64,000 bases of DNA from contig NZ_PKQP01000002.1 in assembly GCF_002887735.1 (NCBI RefSeq), positions 124,001 to 188,000 on the forward strand. Direction: 5' to 3'. Below are positions 49,636 to 60,297 of the stretch, piece after piece. Source of the stretch: Stenotrophomonas bentonitica (GTDB lineage: Bacteria > Pseudomonadota > Gammaproteobacteria > Xanthomonadales > Xanthomonadaceae). Position numbers and translations under genes: made by a program. Under the pieces are notes generated by a model that ran no database searches, was not told the DNA's origin, and saw only the letters and a program-made list of their open reading frames with translations. Numbering within the stretch: position 1 is the stretch's first letter; each line of letters begins with the position of its first letter.

Positions 49636-49699
49636 CCCGTGCAGTGGCGGCCGTGCCTTGTGCGCGGCCCGGGTGGTGCCCGCAGGGGCGTCACCGATG

Positions 49700-49727
49700 A
49701 CCGGCCCGCGCGCCCGCGTGGGCCGGT
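49700..49727 (+). terminator. stem-loop after the lipoprotein gene
   Basis: ACCGGCCC pairs with GGGCCGGT, followed by TCTCAT. The stem is GC-rich and the T run short. Confidence 0.5.
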
Positions 49728-49760
49728 TCTCATCCGCCGGCGCGGGCGTGGAGTAACGCC

Positions 49761-50041
49761 ATGTCGCTGAAAATCAATGAGCTCTGCGTCAATTGCGACG
49801 TCTGTGAGCCGGCCTGTCCCAATCAGGCCATTTCGATGGGTGAAACCATCTACGTGATCGATCCGGCCCGCTGCACCGAGTGCGTGGGGCATTTCGACGA
49901 ACCCCAGTGCGTGGTCGTCTGCCCGGTCGAATGCATCGATCCCGATCCGGACATTCCGGAAACCCAGGACGCCCTGCTGGCCAAGCTGCACGGGCTGCAG
50001 CGCGATCATCCCGAATTGTATGTCACGGAGTTTCTGCCGAA

Positions 50042-50045
<4 letters not shown>
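49761..50045 (+). CDS. YfhL-family 2[4Fe-4S] ferredoxin
   Basis: The 94-residue ferredoxin has a first cluster motif CVNCDVCEPACP (from Cys9) and a second with extended spacing, CTECVGHFDEPQCVVVCP. This insertion between cysteines marks the YfhL/Alvin-type group. It carries electrons for unknown partners. The stop overlaps the ggt ATG by 4 bases. Confidence 0.93.
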
Positions 50046-51778
<1,733 letters not shown>

Positions 51779-51795
51779 CTGACCGCAGAAACGAG

Positions 51796-51824
51796 AAACC
51801 CCGTCCCAGTGGCGGGGTTTTTTT
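51796..51824 (+). terminator. rho-independent terminator of ggt
   Basis: AAACCCCG pairs with CGGGGTTT over a 9-base loop and is followed by further T residues. Confidence 0.85.
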
Positions 51825-51863
51825 CATGGGCGATGGCTAGCGAATATTTAACGGGCACGCGAC

Positions 51864-51875
51864 GATAATTTGCGA
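51864..51875 (+). promoter_or_regulatory. possible -10 element for a leaderless mRNA
   Basis: GATAAT at 51864-51869 ends 6 bases before ATG 51876, and no ribosome site is seen. If it is the -10, the mRNA starts at or beside the ATG. The -35 region is weak. Confidence 0.4.
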
Positions 51876-52763
51876 ATGAAACTATGGTCCATCCGCGGTA
51901 ACACCCAGAAACTCGACGGCGGTGCGATGTTCGGCAACGCCCCGCGCGCGGTATGGGAAAAGTGGGCGGCACCGGACGATCTCAACCGGATCGAACTGGC
52001 CTGCCGTGCACTGCTTGCCAGCCCGCTGGCGGGCAAGACCGTGCTGTTCGAAACCGGTATCGGGGCCTTCTTCGAACCGAAGCTGCGTGACCGCTACGGC
52101 GTGCAGGAACCCGGCCATGTGCTGATCGAATCCCTGCGCGAGGCCGGTTTCGAGCACGAGGACATCGACGTGGTGGTGCTGAGCCATCTGCATTTCGATC
52201 ATGCCGGTGGACTGCTGGCGCCGTGGAGCGAAGGGCGCACGCCCGAACTGCTGTTCCCGAATGCGACCTTCCTGGTCGGCGCCGAGCACTGGGCGCGCGC
52301 GCTGCACCCGCACCCGCGCGACCGTGCCAGCTTCATCCCCGAACTGCCTGGCCTGCTGCAGGCAAGCGGTCGGCTTGAAATCGTCGACGGCCCGCACTCC
52401 AGGACGCTGGGCGACAGCGTGCGTTTCAGTTTCAGTGACGGGCACACGCCGGGCCTGATGCTGGCCGAGATCATCGGCCCCGAAAGCGTGGATGGCCAGG
52501 CGCGGGGTGGGGTGGTGTTCTGTGCGGACCTGATTCCCGGCCGCTCGTGGGTGCACGTACCGATCACCATGGGCTACGACCGTAACGCCGAACTGCTGAT
52601 CGACGAGAAACGCAGCTTCCTGGAAGACAAACTGGCCCGCAACGTCCATCTGTTTTTCACCCACGACCCGCAGTGCGCGCTGGCGCAGGTGTCACGCGAT
52701 GAGAAGGGCCGCTTCGGCACCGTGCACGAACAGGGCGAACTGAAGGCCCGCGCGCTCGCGTAA
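51876..52763 (+). CDS. metallo-beta-lactamase-fold hydrolase
   Basis: The 295-residue protein has the zinc motif [10 protein letters not shown], then GAEHW and SDGHTPGLM with later histidines, and FTHDPQCA near the C-terminus. No signal peptide is seen. The fold includes lactonases, glyoxalase II and thiolesterases; the substrate cannot be told. It is a single gene between a terminator and a GTAG palindrome. Confidence 0.82.
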   Translation: MKLWSIRGNTQKLDGGAMFGNAPRAVWEKWAAPDDLNRIELACRALLASPLAGKTVLFETGIGAFFEPKLRDRYGVQEPGHVLIESLREAGFEHEDIDVVVLSHLHFDHAGGLLAPWSEGRTPELLFPNATFLVGAEHWARALHPHPRDRASFIPELPGLLQASGRLEIVDGPHSRTLGDSVRFSFSDGHTPGLMLAEIIGPESVDGQARGGVVFCADLIPGRSWVHVPITMGYDRNAELLIDEKRSFLEDKLARNVHLFFTHDPQCALAQVSRDEKGRFGTVHEQGELKARALA

Positions 52764-52771
52764 CGCCTGCG

Positions 52772-52796
52772 GTAGGTGCCGACCGTTGGTCGGCAC
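52772..52796 (+). repeat. GTAG palindrome, variant stem
   Basis: GTAG followed by GTGCCGACC, a GTT loop and GGTCGGCAC. It lies between convergent genes. Confidence 0.78.
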
Positions 52797-52832
52797 GGCA
52801 CCCACGGCCGCGGGCATTACCCGCTCAACGCG

Positions 52833-53117
52833 TCAATGCGCCTTCAAACACCCGCTCATGAACGTCTTGCGCGCATCGCCGGCCAGCTTCTTCGCGGCCG
52901 CATCGGCGTTGCAGGTCTTCATGCGCTCCTGCGGCGTGCTCGCCGTCGGCGCCGGAGCGCTCAGGCAGGCCTTCTGTGCAGTTTTGTAGTCCTCGCCGGT
53001 CTTGCCTTTGTTCCTGGCCGAGCAATCGGCCATCCGCTGTTGCTGCGGGGTCGCCGCGCTGGCGATCACAGGGCCACCCAGAAACAGCAGACAGGCCAGC
53101 AGGGACAGGGTCTTCAT
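52833..53117 (-). CDS. PsiF-repeat protein, exported
   Basis: The 94-residue protein has a signal peptide ending near ASA. The mature part holds two PsiF-like repeats: QQQRMADCSARNKG with a later Cys, and PQERMKTCNADAAAK ending GDARKTFMSGCLK. Cysteine pairs suggest disulfides in the periplasm. In E. coli psiF is induced by phosphate starvation; its function is unknown. Confidence 0.82.
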   Translation of the reverse strand: MKTLSLLACLLFLGGPVIASAATPQQQRMADCSARNKGKTGEDYKTAQKACLSAPAPTASTPQERMKTCNADAAAKKLAGDARKTFMSGCLKAH

Positions 53118-53225
53118 GACGCAGCTCCACGCACGGGTTGATGGTGCGCGCAGCTTCTGCCCGGCCATGGCCAGGCCGTGTGAAGCACCGGCGGCCGGTG
53201 CTGGCCGCCGGTCAGAACGAGCGGA

Positions 53226-53861
53226 TCAACCGACCACGCGGGTCCCGAAGATGCGGTCGCCCGCATCGCCCAGGCCCGGCAGGATGTAGCCCTTCTCGTT
53301 GAGCTGGGCATCGATGGCGGCGGTGAAGATCTCCACGTCCGGGTGCACGGCCTGCACGGCGGCGATGCCTTCCGGCGCGGCGACCAGGAAGATGCCCTTG
53401 ATGCGGCGGGCGCCAGCGCGTTTGAGCATGTCGATGGTGGCGATGAGGGTGCCGCCGGTGGCCAGCATCGGGTCCAGGATCAGCGCATCGCGCTCTTCCA
53501 GGCGGCCGGTCAGGCGCTCGAAGTAGGGCACCGGCTGCAGGGTCTCCTCATCGCGCTGCAGGCCGACCACGCTCACCCGCGCGGCGGGGATCAGCGAGAG
53601 CACGCCACTGAGCATGCCCAGGCCGGCGCGCAGGATCGGCACCACGGTGATCTTGGCCCCGGCAATGCGCTGCACCGTCACCGGGCCCGCCCAGCCGGCC
53701 ATGGTGTGGGCTTCGGTCTCCAGGTCGGCGGTGGCCTCATAGGCCAGCAGCCCCCCGAGTTCATTGGCCAGCTCGCGGAAGTCCTTGGTGCTCAGGGACG
53801 CATCGCGCATCAGGCCGATCTTGTGCTGCACCAGCGGATGGCGCACTTCGACGATTTTCAT
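53226..53861 (-). CDS. upp: uracil phosphoribosyltransferase
   Basis: The 211-residue salvage enzyme makes UMP from uracil and [17 protein letters not shown] is the PRPP-binding loop, PILRAGLGM an N-terminal family mark, and [13 protein letters not shown] the uracil-binding C-terminus. Confidence 0.96.
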   Translation of the reverse strand: MKIVEVRHPLVQHKIGLMRDASLSTKDFRELANELGGLLAYEATADLETEAHTMAGWAGPVTVQRIAGAKITVVPILRAGLGMLSGVLSLIPAARVSVVGLQRDEETLQPVPYFERLTGRLEERDALILDPMLATGGTLIATIDMLKRAGARRIKGIFLVAAPEGIAAVQAVHPDVEIFTAAIDAQLNEKGYILPGLGDAGDRIFGTRVVG

Positions 53862-53940
53862 GGGGGAATCAGGGGAGAGGAGAGGTCACTAGTGTGCCGC
53901 AACACCCAACCGAAGCCAAAAGCCGAAGCCGCCCTGCCCG

Positions 53941-53963
53941 GTAGTGCCGAGCCATGCTCGGCA
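53941..53963 (+). repeat. GTAG palindrome, first of an inverted pair
   Basis: GTAG followed by TGCCGAGCCATGCTCGGCA. It pairs with the opposite copy at 54013-54035. Confidence 0.8.
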
Positions 53964-54012
53964 GGCCCGCCAATGAAGAAGCCGATCACCGGCGCACCCG
54001 TCAACCCGAGGC

Positions 54013-54035
54013 AGCCGAGCATGGCTCGGCTCTAC
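54013..54035 (-). repeat. GTAG palindrome, second of an inverted pair
   Basis: On the minus strand GTAGA is followed by GCCGAGCCATGCTCGGCT. The pair lies in the divergent region between upp and the TonB receptor gene. Confidence 0.8.
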
Positions 54036-54067
54036 CCGGACCCCGATCTCCGCCCTCGATGTCCCCG

Positions 54068-54085
54068 GTGTCATCCTCATGCAAC
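54068..54085 (+). promoter_or_regulatory. weak Pho-box candidate before the TonB receptor gene
   Basis: GTGTCAT, a 4-base spacer and ATGCAAC resemble two 7-base Pho-box halves (CTGTCAT type; 6 of 7 and 4 of 7 matches). A CATACC about 9 bases later could be the -10. This arrangement would require translation to start at GTG 54136. Confidence 0.25.
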
Positions 54086-54135
54086 CTCCCGGACATACCG
54101 TGCTGACCCATTCTTTACACAGATTGGGGAATGCA

Positions 54136-56706
54136 GTGCAGAAGAAGCGTCCGTTGGGTCTGGCGATCAGTCTTTCGTTGCTGGCGGTGATCACCCCGTC
54201 GGCCCATGCCGCCGATACGCCCGATGGCAGCACCGTGGCCGGCAGCGCCGCCGCCGGTGCCGCCGCCATCGATCTGGACCGGGTCGAAGTCCGCCCGCAG
54301 CTGGAGTCGCAGACCCGCGCGGTCGACCTCAAGCGCAGCAGCGATGCGATCGAAGATGCGGTGTCTTCCGATGCCATGGGCGTCTATCCGGACCAGAACG
54401 TGGCCGAATCGCTGCAGCGCCTGCCGGGCGTCAGCGTCACCCGTGACCAGGGCGAGGGGCGCTTCGTGGTCATCCGTGGCCTGGATGCCAACCTCAACAG
54501 CGTCAGTGTCGATGGCATCGCGATTGGTACGCCGGAGGATTCCAGCCGCGCTGCACCGCTGGACGTGATTCCCTCCGACTCGACCGAGCGCCTGCGCGTG
54601 GTCAAATCGCCCACCCCGGACATGCCCGGCGACGCGATCGGCGGTGCGATCCTGGTCGAGTCCGCCTCGGCGTTCGACCGCGAAGGCCGCAACCTGCGCG
54701 GCAAGATCGAAGCCAGCCATCAGCAGCTCTCTGGCAACACCAGCCCCAAGGCCGCGATCAACTACAGCGAAGTGTTCGCCGATACCTTCGGCGTGGCGTT
54801 GGGGGTGAACTACCAGAACCGCAAGTTCGAATCGGACAACACCGAAGTGGAGTACGGCGAGTTCGACGGCGGTGCCGAGGACGACCTGTTCGCCACCAGC
54901 CTGCAGCAGCGTAAGTACGAGATCGAGCGCAAGCGCATCGGTGCGAACCTCAATCTGGATTGGCACCCGGATGACGACAATCGGTATTACCTGCGCACGC
55001 TGTACAGCCAGTTCGACGATGCCGAAACCCGCCAGCGCACCCTCTTCAACTTCGGCGATGGTGACGTCACCGCGCTGGGCAGCAACCAGTACCGCGTCGA
55101 TGACCTGCCGGCCGATGCGATCCAGAAGCGCATGCGCTACCGCACCAAGAAAGAAAACACCTTCACCACCAGCGCCGGCGGCGAGAACCGCCTGACCAAT
55201 GCGGTGGTCGATTACAAGGTCGGTTACACGCGTACCGAAGAGCGCGTCAACGATGAGATGGAGGCGCGTTTCGAGTACAGCGGCGATGACCTCGGCGCCA
55301 GCGTCGATCAGAACAGTGGCATCCCGCGCTACAGCCTGACCAGCGCGCAGTGGATGGACAACGGCAACTACGATTTCGATCGTTTTGTGGTGTCGCCCAA
55401 GCAGGTCAACGACAGCGAGCGCAGTGCGCAGATCAACGTGCGCTTCGATGGCGATGCCTCCAGCATCAAGTTCGGCCTGCTCGGGCGCTGGCGCGACCGC
55501 GACGTCAATGTCGATGAGCGCGAACTGCGCGTCGGTCCGGACGTGGCGCTGTCGGACTGGACCACCTCCACCCCCGATCACCGCGGCGGCAGCCTCGGCC
55601 AGGGCATGAGCTCGGATGCCATGCGCCGCTACTGGGCGCAGTCCGGTGGCCAGTACAGTGCCCGTCCGCAGGATGCCGGCGGCAATGCGCTGACCTCGCT
55701 GGAAGAGGATTACACCGCCAGTGAGGACATCTTCGCCAGTTACGTGATGGGCACCTGGGATGTCGGCGCGCTGCGCATCATCGGTGGCGTGCGTGTGGAG
55801 AACACCCAGTTCAGCGCCACCGGCAACAGCGTCGAGGTGGCCGGTAACGGCCGCAGCTTCACGGTCACCCCGTTGAGCGTGAGCCGCAGCTACACCAACG
55901 TGCTGCCTGGCCTGCACCTGCGTTATGACGCCGGTGATGACTGGGTGCTGCGTGCGGCCGCCAACAAGACCGTCTCGCGCCCGTCGTTCGGCGATGTGGC
56001 GCCGCGTGTCGGCCTGAGCCGGGGCGATGAGGAAGTGCGGATCGGCAACCCGCAGCTGGACCCGTACGAATCGAAGAACATCGACCTGTCGCTCGAGAAG
56101 TACCTCGGCAGCACCGGCATCGTCTCGCTGGGGGTGTTCCACAAGTCGATCGATGGCTACATCGTCAACACGGTGAGCAACACGGATCCGGCGTATCCCG
56201 GCTTCGAAGTTACCCGGGTGATCAACGGCAACAAGGCCACGGTCAGGGGTGCCGAGTTCAACTGGCAGCAGCAGCTCGCCTTCCTGCCGGCCGGCTGGGA
56301 TGGCCTGCTGGTCGGCGCCAGCGGTACCTGGCTGGACACCGATTTCGACCCGGGCGTGGCCGGTCGCGAGCGCGACGACTTCATGTTGCCGCGTGCCTCC
56401 AAGCATGTGTACAGCGCGCACATCGGCTATGAAAAGGCCGGCTTCAGCACCCGCGTGGCAGCGGTCTACCGCAGCGAGTATCTGGACTCGCTGGGCGACA
56501 GCCGCGCCTACGATATCTACGTGGCGCCCAATACCCAGCTCGACTTCAGCATGGACTACAAGATCACCTCGAACGTGAGCGTCTACTTCGAAGCGCAGAA
56601 CCTGCTCGACAAGCCGCTGGAGCTGTACCAGGGCGTGCGCTCGCGCACCCTGCAGAACGAGGAGTATGGCCGTACCTACGCCCTCGGCCTGAAGGTGGCC
56701 CTGTGA
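54136..56706 (+). CDS. TonB-dependent outer-membrane receptor
   Basis: The receptor is 856 residues from GTG 54136, chosen because it follows GGGGA and gives a normal signal peptide (QKKR, hydrophobic core, SAHA). An ATG at 54079 would add 19 residues. A TonB-box-like IDLDRVEVR is followed by the plug domain (PDQNVAESLQRLPGVSVTRD, VIRGLDANLNSVSVDG) and a 22-strand barrel ending in the aromatic-rich YALGLKVAL. It is of the Xanthomonas/Caulobacter group of TonB receptors. Three phosphatase-type genes follow with overlaps, so the ligand may be an organic phosphate. Confidence 0.93.
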   Translation: MQKKRPLGLAISLSLLAVITPSAHAADTPDGSTVAGSAAAGAAAIDLDRVEVRPQLESQTRAVDLKRSSDAIEDAVSSDAMGVYPDQNVAESLQRLPGVSVTRDQGEGRFVVIRGLDANLNSVSVDGIAIGTPEDSSRAAPLDVIPSDSTERLRVVKSPTPDMPGDAIGGAILVESASAFDREGRNLRGKIEASHQQLSGNTSPKAAINYSEVFADTFGVALGVNYQNRKFESDNTEVEYGEFDGGAEDDLFATSLQQRKYEIERKRIGANLNLDWHPDDDNRYYLRTLYSQFDDAETRQRTLFNFGDGDVTALGSNQYRVDDLPADAIQKRMRYRTKKENTFTTSAGGENRLTNAVVDYKVGYTRTEERVNDEMEARFEYSGDDLGASVDQNSGIPRYSLTSAQWMDNGNYDFDRFVVSPKQVNDSERSAQINVRFDGDASSIKFGLLGRWRDRDVNVDERELRVGPDVALSDWTTSTPDHRGGSLGQGMSSDAMRRYWAQSGGQYSARPQDAGGNALTSLEEDYTASEDIFASYVMGTWDVGALRIIGGVRVENTQFSATGNSVEVAGNGRSFTVTPLSVSRSYTNVLPGLHLRYDAGDDWVLRAAANKTVSRPSFGDVAPRVGLSRGDEEVRIGNPQLDPYESKNIDLSLEKYLGSTGIVSLGVFHKSIDGYIVNTVSNTDPAYPGFEVTRVINGNKATVRGAEFNWQQQLAFLPAGWDGLLVGASGTWLDTDFDPGVAGRERDDFMLPRASKHVYSAHIGYEKAGFSTRVAAVYRSEYLDSLGDSRAYDIYVAPNTQLDFSMDYKITSNVSVYFEAQNLLDKPLELYQGVRSRTLQNEEYGRTYALGLKVAL

Positions 56707-57839
56707 TGCGCGCCTGCCATTGCCTGAGCCTGCTCGCGCTGGCGCTGTTGACCGCCTGCAGGCCTGCCGCCGCTCCCGAGGCGGCGACGCCGGACCCTGC
56801 CGCAGCCGGGGCGCCGACAGCTGCTGCCGACGCCTCCGCCGCGCGCCAGGTCGCCACGGTCGCCGAGGCGTTCCTGACCCCGATGACCCCGGACGACAAC
56901 ATCGACTCGCCGGCCAGCTGGACCACGCCCGACGGCCAGGTCTGGCTGATCGCCACCGCCAAGGCCACCGACAAGCTGGTGGTCTATGACGGGCAGACCG
57001 GCGCGAAGCTGCGCGATGTCGGCAGCCTCGGCACGGCGCCGGGCCAGTTCGACCGCCCCAACGGCATCGCCGTGGTCGATGACCTGGTGCTGATCGTGGA
57101 GCGTGACAACCACCGCGTACAGGTGCTGCAGCTGCCGGACTTCACCCCGCTGGGCGTGTTCGGCGCCGGTGAGCTGCGCAAGCCGTACGGGGTGTGGGTG
57201 AACAAGCTCGGCAGCGGCTACGACGTGTACGTCACCGATTCCTACGACGCTGGCGAAGACGCGCAGGGCAACGATGTGCTGCCGCCGCTGGCCGAGCTGG
57301 ACAAGCGCGTGCGCCGGTATGCGCTCACTGTGCAGGGCGGCAAGGCGCAGGCCTCGCTCACCGCGAGCATCGGTGACACCACCGAAGCGGGCGCGCTGCG
57401 CGTGGTCGAATCGATCTGGGGCGACCCCGCCAACGACCGCCTGCTGATCGCCGAAGAGGACGAGACCTACGCCAGCGAGTTCAAGGTCTACATGCTGGAA
57501 GGTCGCTTCAGCGGCACCACGTTTGGCCGCGATGCCTTCCAGGCCCAGGCCGAAGGCGTGATGCTGCGGACCTGCGGCAAGGATGGTTGGTGGATCACCA
57601 CCGAGCAGGGCAAGCAGCGCAGCGTGTTCCACCTGTTCGACCGCCACACCTTGAAGCACGTCGGCGCCTTCCAGGGCAACACGGTGGCCAACACCGACGG
57701 CATCTGGTCGATGCAGGCGCCGTCCGCGCGTTTCCCGAACGGCGCGCTGTACGCCGTGCACGATGACCAGGGCGTAGTGGCCTTCGATTGGGCCAGCATC
57801 GCCAAGCAGTTGTCGCTGCCGCTGGAGTGTGGCGCGTGA
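56706..57839 (+). CDS. beta-propeller, phytase-like lipoprotein
   Basis: The 377-residue protein has a lipobox LTAC at Cys18 and an Ala/Pro-rich linker. The body is a six-bladed-type propeller with DNIDSPASWTTPDGQVW, GQFDRPNGIAVVDD and, later, AEGVMLRTCGKDGWWITTEQG and LYAVHDDQGVVAFDW. The order resembles beta-propeller phytases, which hydrolyse phytate with calcium, though the usual DDPAIW start is altered. An NHL-type sugar or phosphoester lactonase-like fold is the alternative. It shares one base with the receptor stop. Confidence 0.65.
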   Translation: MRACHCLSLLALALLTACRPAAAPEAATPDPAAAGAPTAAADASAARQVATVAEAFLTPMTPDDNIDSPASWTTPDGQVWLIATAKATDKLVVYDGQTGAKLRDVGSLGTAPGQFDRPNGIAVVDDLVLIVERDNHRVQVLQLPDFTPLGVFGAGELRKPYGVWVNKLGSGYDVYVTDSYDAGEDAQGNDVLPPLAELDKRVRRYALTVQGGKAQASLTASIGDTTEAGALRVVESIWGDPANDRLLIAEEDETYASEFKVYMLEGRFSGTTFGRDAFQAQAEGVMLRTCGKDGWWITTEQGKQRSVFHLFDRHTLKHVGAFQGNTVANTDGIWSMQAPSARFPNGALYAVHDDQGVVAFDWASIAKQLSLPLECGA

Positions 57840-59221
57840 GCCGCGTTCCTGCCGCCCTGACCGCGCTCGCACTGGGGCTGCTGCTGTGCAGTGGCAGCGC
57901 CCTGGCAAAGAAGGAGACCGAGACCGGTGCCGAACCCAACACCCAGGTCCCGGCCGGCAACCGCCATTACGCCGCGAGCGGATTCCCGGACCGGCTGGTC
58001 GCCTCCCCGGCGCAGGACGCTGCCCGCGGCTTCTCGGTCGCCTGGCGCACCGATACCTCGGTCAAGGCACCGGTGCTGGAATGGGTGCTGGCCGGCGACT
58101 CTCCGGATGTCGGCATGCCGACCCGCATCACCGCCACCACCCAGGCGCTGAGCACCGAACTCGGGACGTCCCACCATCACCGTGCGGACGTGACTGGCCT
58201 GCAGCCGGACACGCTGTATCTGTGGCGCGTGCAGGGGCAGAACACCTGGAGTGCCTGGAACCAGCTGCGCACCGCGGGCCGTGCCGAGCAGCCGCTGACC
58301 CTGTTGTATTTCGGTGATACCCAGAACAAGAACCTCAGCCACGTCTCCCGGGTGATGCGGGCCGGCATCAAGGCCGCCCCGGACGCGCGCCTGAGCCTGT
58401 TCGCCGGTGACCTGGTCAGTGGGGGCGATGGGCAGGACGACAGCGAGTGGGGCGAGTGGTTCGCCGCCGCCGGCTGGCTGCCGCAGGAAACCGCGGTCGC
58501 CCCGGCGATCGGCAACCATGAGTACTTCGAGGAGTTCGAAGACACCCCGCAGGAGCGTCGCGTGCTCGGTCGCCACTGGCCGGTGACGTTCGCGCTGCCG
58601 CGCAATGGTGTGGACGCCGCGGACACCAGTACCTACTGGTTCGACTACCAGGGCGTGCGCATCGCGGTGCTCGACGGCACCTCTGCGCTCGATCTGGGCA
58701 CGGCCAAGGCGCAGGCGGCGTGGCTGGATACGGTGCTGGCCGACAACCCGCACCCGTGGAGCATCGTGCTGCTGCACCAGCCGTTCTATTCCCCGCGCGA
58801 AGGCCGCGAGAACACCGAGCTGCGCGATGTGCTGCTGCCGGTGGTGCGCCGTCACCAGGTCGATCTGGTGCTGCAGGGCCATGACCATACCTATGGCCGC
58901 CGCGGTGAAGGCCAGGGCGCGACGCCGCAGTTCGTGGTCACCGTGGCCGGGCCGAAGCAGTACCGGCTGTCCGATGAGGCCCGCGCCACCATGGCGCCGG
59001 TCGGCGAGGACACGCAGTTGTTCCAGGTGCTGAAGATCGACCCCGGCCATCTGCGGTATGAGGCGCGCACGGTCACCGGACGCCTGTACGACGGTTTCGA
59101 GTTGACACGTGGCACCAATGGTCGCAAACAGAAGACCGAATTGACGCAGGGACGCATCGCCCCCCGTGACTGCACGCGCGCACAGACCCTCAAGGGCCGC
59201 GCCGACCGTTGCTGGGAATGA
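57836..59221 (+). CDS. exported metallophosphoesterase, purple-acid-phosphatase-like
   Basis: The 461-residue protein starts at GTG 57836 (GTGA overlap with the previous gene) and has a signal peptide ending near ALA (about residue 25). A fibronectin-III-like N-domain (about 45-155) precedes the catalytic domain. Metal motifs are LLYFGDTQ, FAGDLVSGG, IGNHEYFE, LLHQPFYS and GHDHTYGR. The layout is that of purple acid phosphatase-like enzymes, which remove phosphate from monoesters. It is probably periplasmic. Confidence 0.85.
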   Translation: MSRVPAALTALALGLLLCSGSALAKKETETGAEPNTQVPAGNRHYAASGFPDRLVASPAQDAARGFSVAWRTDTSVKAPVLEWVLAGDSPDVGMPTRITATTQALSTELGTSHHHRADVTGLQPDTLYLWRVQGQNTWSAWNQLRTAGRAEQPLTLLYFGDTQNKNLSHVSRVMRAGIKAAPDARLSLFAGDLVSGGDGQDDSEWGEWFAAAGWLPQETAVAPAIGNHEYFEEFEDTPQERRVLGRHWPVTFALPRNGVDAADTSTYWFDYQGVRIAVLDGTSALDLGTAKAQAAWLDTVLADNPHPWSIVLLHQPFYSPREGRENTELRDVLLPVVRRHQVDLVLQGHDHTYGRRGEGQGATPQFVVTVAGPKQYRLSDEARATMAPVGEDTQLFQVLKIDPGHLRYEARTVTGRLYDGFELTRGTNGRKQKTELTQGRIAPRDCTRAQTLKGRADRCWE

Positions 59222-59270
59222 CCGACCGGCCGGGCCGCTGCGGCGTGCCCGGCCCTTCGTGGAGACCGAG

Positions 59271-59906
59271 ATGATCCATCGCCGTTCCATCGGGCGGGCT
59301 GTGTTGGCCGCGTCCCTGCTGCTGCTCACCGGCGCCGGCGTGGCCGGCAACGCGGTGCTGCACCCGTTCCTTGCCGCGCAGCCGAACAATGCCCCGGAGG
59401 AGGTGAATCTGGCCGTGGAAATTCCGGCTGGCAGCGTCACCAAATACGAGATCAAGGAGGACGGCCTGGTCCACGTGGACCGCTTCCAGTCGATGCCGGT
59501 GGCGTACCCGGCCAACTACGGCTCGATGCCGCGCACGTTGGCGGGCGACAACGACCCGCTCGATGCGCTGGTGCTGACCCGCGAGCCGCTGCACCCCGGC
59601 GTGATCGTGCGGTTCCGTCCGATCGGCTTCCTGAAGATGGTCGATGATGGCGAGCAGGATGAGAAAGTGATTGGCGTGCCGACCGACAAGATCGATCCCA
59701 CATACGCCGCCATCCGCGATCTGGACGATCTGCCGCTGATCGAACGGCAGCGCATCGAAGCCTTCTTCCGCGTCTACAAGGACCTGCCGGCCGGCCGCAA
59801 CCCGGTCCAGCTCAACGGCTGGGGCAATGCCGCCGAGGCAAAGACGTTGATCCGTGCCTCGATGCAGCGTTTCGATGCGCAGCAGCGGCACGCGAAAGGC
59901 GATTGA
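59271..59906 (+). CDS. ppa: exported family I inorganic pyrophosphatase
   Basis: The 211-residue protein has the family I signature DNDPLDALV and substrate residues around KYEIKEDG and PANYGSMP. Unlike the usual cytoplasmic enzyme it begins with a signal peptide (RR, hydrophobic core, about 26 residues). It would split pyrophosphate outside the cytoplasm. ATG 59271 was chosen; it follows a GGAGA site. It is last of the four-gene phosphate set. Confidence 0.88.
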   Translation: MIHRRSIGRAVLAASLLLLTGAGVAGNAVLHPFLAAQPNNAPEEVNLAVEIPAGSVTKYEIKEDGLVHVDRFQSMPVAYPANYGSMPRTLAGDNDPLDALVLTREPLHPGVIVRFRPIGFLKMVDDGEQDEKVIGVPTDKIDPTYAAIRDLDDLPLIERQRIEAFFRVYKDLPAGRNPVQLNGWGNAAEAKTLIRASMQRFDAQQRHAKGD

Positions 59907-60044
59907 GGGCCCAGGTCACGGCAGCGGCTGCTGATCCGCCGCTCACGCACCACCTTCCGTGACGCCGAGCTCGTCCGCTATGCTCGATGCCCTGCGGCGG
60001 GGCACTGCCGATGGCAGGCCATTCAAGGGACGGGGCGACGGCAC

Positions 60045-60284
60045 ATGGAAGAGGAGATCAAGCGCGGCGTACTGACCGTGATCCACTGGATCGTGGTCGT
60101 TTTCATCGTCCAGACCCTGGTCTTCGGTATCGGCCGCGTCACGTTGTTTGCCTTCAGCGGCGGCCACTTCGGGAAGGACGATTGGTCGGCCGCGCATCAG
60201 AACTGGAGCTATTTCATTGGCTTCGGCGTGATCGCCTTGGTGTGGATCCTGGTCGCGCTCTACAACAACGGTCTGCTCTGGTAG
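60045..60284 (+). CDS. small two-helix membrane protein
   Basis: The 79-residue protein has two hydrophobic segments (about 10-35 and 55-75) separated by a polar loop GKDDWSAAHQNW. No family was recognised. The codon usage and fit to a clear ATG support a real gene. It is convergent with the TPR gene. Confidence 0.6.
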   Translation: MEEEIKRGVLTVIHWIVVVFIVQTLVFGIGRVTLFAFSGGHFGKDDWSAAHQNWSYFIGFGVIALVWILVALYNNGLLW

Positions 60285-60297
60285 CCCTCCCGGCCGA

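Noticed and set aside
54115..56421. Open frame of 768 codons on the minus strand
   Set aside because: It is antisense to the TonB receptor gene and has low-complexity shadow composition.
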